NCBI RefSeq assembly: GCF_903645355.1
Contig: NZ_CAHJXR010000001.1
Location: 1 to 64,000 of the forward strand
Direction of reading: 5' to 3'
Source of the DNA: Schaalia sp. Marseille-Q2122
Lineage (GTDB): Bacteria; Actinomycetota; Actinomycetes; Actinomycetales; Actinomycetaceae
Length of the DNA stretch: 64,000 nucleotides
The notes beneath the pieces were generated by a model, which worked only from the letters and a program-made list of their open reading frames with translations, was not told where the DNA came from and did no database searches. The position numbers and the translations under genes are program-made. Below, piece by piece: positions 61,187-64,000 of the stretch (the first letter of the stretch is position 1; the number at the start of each line of letters is the position of its first letter).

Positions 61187-61926
61187 CCGTGAACGCCTGC
61201 GCCGCCCTTCACATTGACTCCCTCTCCGTTGCCTACCGGGAAAAACCGGTGGTCAAAAACGCCACCGTCACCGTTCCCCAAGGGGCAGCAATGGGGATCG
61301 TCGGGCCCAATGGCGCAGGAAAGTCCACCCTGCTGAAGGCCTCCCTCAACCTCATTCCTCGACTGACCGGAGCAGCACAGTTCTTTGGTGTGAGTCTGGA
61401 CGAGGCCCGAAGCAGGGTGGGCTACATGCCCCAACACGCCTCCGTGGACTGGGACTTCCCAGCCACCGTCGCCGACGTCGTCCTCATGGGCACCTACGGC
61501 ACCCTCCGCTGGGGAGGCCACCCCACGGCAGCCCAACGCGACGCCGCCGCAGCCGCCCTCGAAACCGTCGGCATGAGCGAATTCGCCAAACGCCAAATCG
61601 GTCAGCTCTCCGGCGGACAAAAACAGCGCGTATTCCTCGCCCGCGTCCTCGCCCAACAGCCCGAACTGCTCATGATGGACGAACCCTTCGCTGGCATCGA
61701 CGCAGCCTCCGAACGCTCCATCATGAAGGTCCTCGGTGACCTTCGCGCCCAAGGCTGCACCCTCGTCCTCGTCCACCACGACCTCTCCACCCTCTCACGC
61801 GTGTGCGACTACGCCACCTTGCTCAATGTTGAGGTCGTTGCCCAAGGCCCCATCGACGAGGTCCTCACCTCCGACAACCTCCACCGCACATACGGTGGCG
61901 GCATGATGGATTGGGCGCTGGAATGA
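61183..61926 (+). CDS. Metal ABC transporter ATPase
   Basis: The 247-residue ATPase has Walker A GPNGAGKST, signature LSGGQKQRVF and Walker B LLMMDEPFAGID. It starts with GTG overlapping the previous stop and ends overlapping the permease start, so the operon is translationally coupled. Confidence 0.93.
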   Translation: MTVNACAALHIDSLSVAYREKPVVKNATVTVPQGAAMGIVGPNGAGKSTLLKASLNLIPRLTGAAQFFGVSLDEARSRVGYMPQHASVDWDFPATVADVVLMGTYGTLRWGGHPTAAQRDAAAAALETVGMSEFAKRQIGQLSGGQKQRVFLARVLAQQPELLMMDEPFAGIDAASERSIMKVLGDLRAQGCTLVLVHHDLSTLSRVCDYATLLNVEVVAQGPIDEVLTSDNLHRTYGGGMMDWALE

Positions 61927-62879
61927 TCCTCGACATCCTCACCCAAACCGTCTACCAGCGCGTGCTCGTGGGCACGGCACTCATCGGTTTCTCCTGCGGG
62001 CTCCTTGGAACCTTCACCTACCTGCGCCGACAAGCCCTCATCGCCGACGTCGTCGGCCACTCCACCATGCTGGGCGTCACCAGCGCCTTCCTCTTCTCAG
62101 TGCTGGCCCTGGGCATTGATGGACGCAATATGATCGTCATCGTGATCGTCAGCGCCATCGTCGGCGTCCTTTCCTCCGCGCTGAGCAGCTTCCTTGAAAG
62201 GATCACCCCCCTTGGGCACGACACCACCATGGCTGTCATCCTCGCCCTCACCTTCGGCGGCGGCATGGCGCTACTGTCTGAGATCAACAAGAGGACCTTC
62301 CCCTCCTCCAAAGCCGGCCTGAAGGACTACCTCTTCGGTAATGCCACGACCCTCACCTGGTCCGATATCCGCATCTCCGGAGCCTTCGCCCTCGCTGCCC
62401 TCCTCGTCGTCCTCATCCTGTGGTCCGATATTCAGCTCTACATCTTCGACGCTGCCGCAGCGACAGTCCTTGGACGCCCCGTACGCCTCGTATCCATCGC
62501 CCTGACCAGCGCAACCGTCATCGGCATCGTCATCGGCGTCAAAGCCGTGGGTCTCGTCCTCGTTGTCGCCTACGTCATCCTTCCGGCCGTATCTGCCCGC
62601 CAGTGGGTGAACTCCATGCGATCCATGGCTATCCTCGCTGGCCTCTTTGGGATGTTCGCCTCGGTCGCCGGATCGATTATCTCCATCACCGCAGGCAAAC
62701 TCCCCACCGGCCCCACCACGGTCATCGTCCTTACGCTCCTCACAGTCTTCTCTCTGCTCGCCGCGCCTGAACGCTCACTGATCCTGCGCGCCATACGCCG
62801 ACGCCAAGCCCGCCAGGTCCTGCTTGAGCAACTACAACGAGAGGCGCAGGGCAGCACGATGCAGGAGGTGACAGCATGA
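61923..62879 (+). CDS. Metal ABC transporter permease 1
   Basis: The 318-residue integral membrane protein has the ABC-3 family fold (SCGLLGTFTYLRRQALIADVVGHSTMLG; VGLVLVVAYVILPAVSA) and about eight or nine helices. It starts at ATG 61923, overlapping the ATPase stop (ATGA). Confidence 0.92.
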   Translation: MILDILTQTVYQRVLVGTALIGFSCGLLGTFTYLRRQALIADVVGHSTMLGVTSAFLFSVLALGIDGRNMIVIVIVSAIVGVLSSALSSFLERITPLGHDTTMAVILALTFGGGMALLSEINKRTFPSSKAGLKDYLFGNATTLTWSDIRISGAFALAALLVVLILWSDIQLYIFDAAAATVLGRPVRLVSIALTSATVIGIVIGVKAVGLVLVVAYVILPAVSARQWVNSMRSMAILAGLFGMFASVAGSIISITAGKLPTGPTTVIVLTLLTVFSLLAAPERSLILRAIRRRQARQVLLEQLQREAQGSTMQEVTA

Positions 62880-63826
62880 CCCCCTACGCAGCTGGCGTCA
62901 TGATGCTCATGGTCCTCACCGCCATTACCTGCGCACTCCCGGGCGCCTTCCTCGTCACCTCGCGCCAATCCATGCTCGTTGACGCGATGAGCCACGCAGC
63001 CTTCCCCGGTATCGTCCTGGCCGCACTCATCTGGCCCATCGGTTCGCCCTACCTCATTATTGGTGCAGCTCTCCTTGCCCTCCTTGTCGTCATCGCCTCA
63101 GAAGCGGTCGAACACACAGGCCTGGTCTCACGCGACGCCGCTCAGGGCCTTTTGTTCCCGGGCTTATTTTCCGTGGGCGTGGTGCTGCTGTCCACGAAGT
63201 TCGCCCACCTCCACCTGCACGAGGACGCCGTCCTCGTGGGAGACCCCAATATCGTTGCCGTCACGCATCTGACGATCTTTGGCGTGGATGTTGGCCCCTC
63301 CTACGCCTACGTCATGCTGGGTGTCCTCGCACTCAATGCGCTCTTCCTTGTCTTGACGCACCGCCAGCTCAGTGTCGTCGTGTTTGACGCCGACTATGCG
63401 CGCACCATTGGCCTGCCCGTACGAGGCCTACGCATGGCAGCGATGGTGCTGGTGGCAATCACCCTCACGGCCTCCTTCTATGCGGCAGGCGCGGTGCTTG
63501 TCATCGCCTTCGTCGTCGTGCCTGCGGCTACAGCCTCACTCTTTGCCAGATCCTTCCCCGGCGTCATCTGGGGTTCAGTGGGCATCGCAGCGGTCATCAC
63601 CGTGCCGGTATTCCTCGCCACCTACTACACGGCGAGGCCAACATCGTCATGGACGGCGTGGGCTTTTGGGGCCGTGTTCGTATTGGCAGCTGTGGTGCGT
63701 CATCTTGGTCGCGTCCTGCACCATGCGCGCCTGCGCAGCGGGGTAGAGGCGGACTCTCAAGGGGAGGCTGAGGCGGAGGTGGCGAGCGCGCCAGAAGCGC
63801 GTGTGAGGGCCGAAAAAGTGGTGTGA
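62876..63826 (+). CDS. Metal ABC transporter permease 2
   Basis: The 316-residue protein is a second ABC-3 permease (PGAFLVTSRQSMLVDAMSHAAFPGIVLA; AGAVLVIAFVVVPAATA), overlapping the first by 4 bases. Two different permeases with one ATPase match the TroCD layout. An acidic tail rich in E/A ends the protein. Confidence 0.92.
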   Translation: MTPYAAGVMMLMVLTAITCALPGAFLVTSRQSMLVDAMSHAAFPGIVLAALIWPIGSPYLIIGAALLALLVVIASEAVEHTGLVSRDAAQGLLFPGLFSVGVVLLSTKFAHLHLHEDAVLVGDPNIVAVTHLTIFGVDVGPSYAYVMLGVLALNALFLVLTHRQLSVVVFDADYARTIGLPVRGLRMAAMVLVAITLTASFYAAGAVLVIAFVVVPAATASLFARSFPGVIWGSVGIAAVITVPVFLATYYTARPTSSWTAWAFGAVFVLAAVVRHLGRVLHHARLRSGVEADSQGEAEAEVASAPEARVRAEKVV

Positions 63827-63847
63827 GAATAACCATGACAGCAGGAT

Positions 63848-63876
63848 TTGGAAAAGAAGATCACCCCTGCTAATGT
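63848..63876 (+). promoter_or_regulatory. Promoter of tRNA-Gln
   Basis: TTGGAA (63848-63853) and TAATGT (63871-63876) are 17 bp apart, about 60 bases before the tRNA. A 16-bp perfect palindrome, AGCTCAATATTGAGCT (63898-63913), lies between promoter and tRNA and may be a processing hairpin. Confidence 0.5.
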
Positions 63877-63933
63877 TTTCTTTCGTCGCAATGAGACAGC
63901 TCAATATTGAGCTCAGTCTTTGAGTGAACACCA

Positions 63934-64000
63934 TGGGGTATGGTGTAATTGGCAGCACGAAGGTTTCTGGTTCCTTTAGTCTTGGTTCGAGTCCAGGTAC
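63934..64000 (+). tRNA. tRNA-Gln (anticodon CTG), 3' end beyond window
   Basis: The acceptor strand TGGGGTA, D-arm GTGT/GCAC, anticodon loop with CTG and T-arm CTTGG-TTCGAGT-CCAGG are all present. The sequence stops after TAC, so the last acceptor bases and discriminator are missing. Confidence 0.93.

Overview
The window is chromosomal DNA from a high-GC Gram-positive bacterium, most likely an Actinomyces/Schaalia-type member of the Actinomycetaceae. The reasons are the actinobacterial 16S/23S rRNA sequence with the extra helix-54 insertion in 23S, the GC-rich third positions, DtxR/IdeR-type operators, frequent GTG starts, several probably leaderless genes and the gene content (ThrE, class I KARI, DUF3516 helicase, YccF). 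The species cannot be fixed from the sequence alone.

Layout. 1-3737 (minus strand): a two-gene, ATGA-coupled operon of a stand-alone TIR protein and a large TIR-like/NACHT/pentapeptide/WD40 protein cut by the window edge; this looks like an NLR-type (STAND) anti-phage or self/non-self system and is the most interesting locus here. 4303-5736: NAD(P)-malic enzyme. 6203-11488: one rRNA operon (16S-23S-5S, no tRNA in the spacer). 11674-16566: ThrE threonine/serine exporter, PiT phosphate transporter and an AspT/YidE-type transporter. 16677-20209: ilvBNC behind a classical attenuator with an L-I-V-L leader peptide. 20210-24272: a palindrome-rich gap, a GH29 fucosidase, an orphan sugar-binding lipoprotein and an alpha/beta hydrolase. 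24439-29285: leuB, a TPP riboswitch driving a kinase and a signal-less NMT1/THI5-like protein, then ilvE. 29380-34777: a DUF4261-like gene, an iron-box-controlled CydDC-like ABC pair and a class I amidotransferase. 34989-39849: divergent rfbC/rfbD, ilvD and a lipoate ligase-like gene. 40060-48679: a NYN-domain gene, YggS, YccF, an NgoMIV-like restriction-modification pair, a SWIM zinc-finger protein and a DUF3516 helicase. 48817-55987: two tandem AGCS symporters, two FAH-family hydrolases, an NCS1 permease and purine nucleoside phosphorylase. 56063-57002: two overlapping, paralogous, unrecognised genes. 57141-59925: a PatB-like beta-lyase and gltX. 60233-63826: a Mn/Zn/Fe ABC importer behind a DtxR-type operator. 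63934-64000: the 5' part of tRNA-Gln(CTG).

How the genes work together. Branched-chain amino-acid synthesis is spread over the window (ilvBNC, leuB, ilvE, ilvD) and has at least one clear attenuator. Metal control appears twice as DtxR-type boxes, at the CydDC-like pair and the metal importer. A thiamine-responsive unit couples a kinase to a THI5-like protein without any permease. Defence functions are in two places: the TIR/NACHT operon, and the R-M/NYN/SWIM stretch. No CRISPR array, transposase or prophage gene was found.
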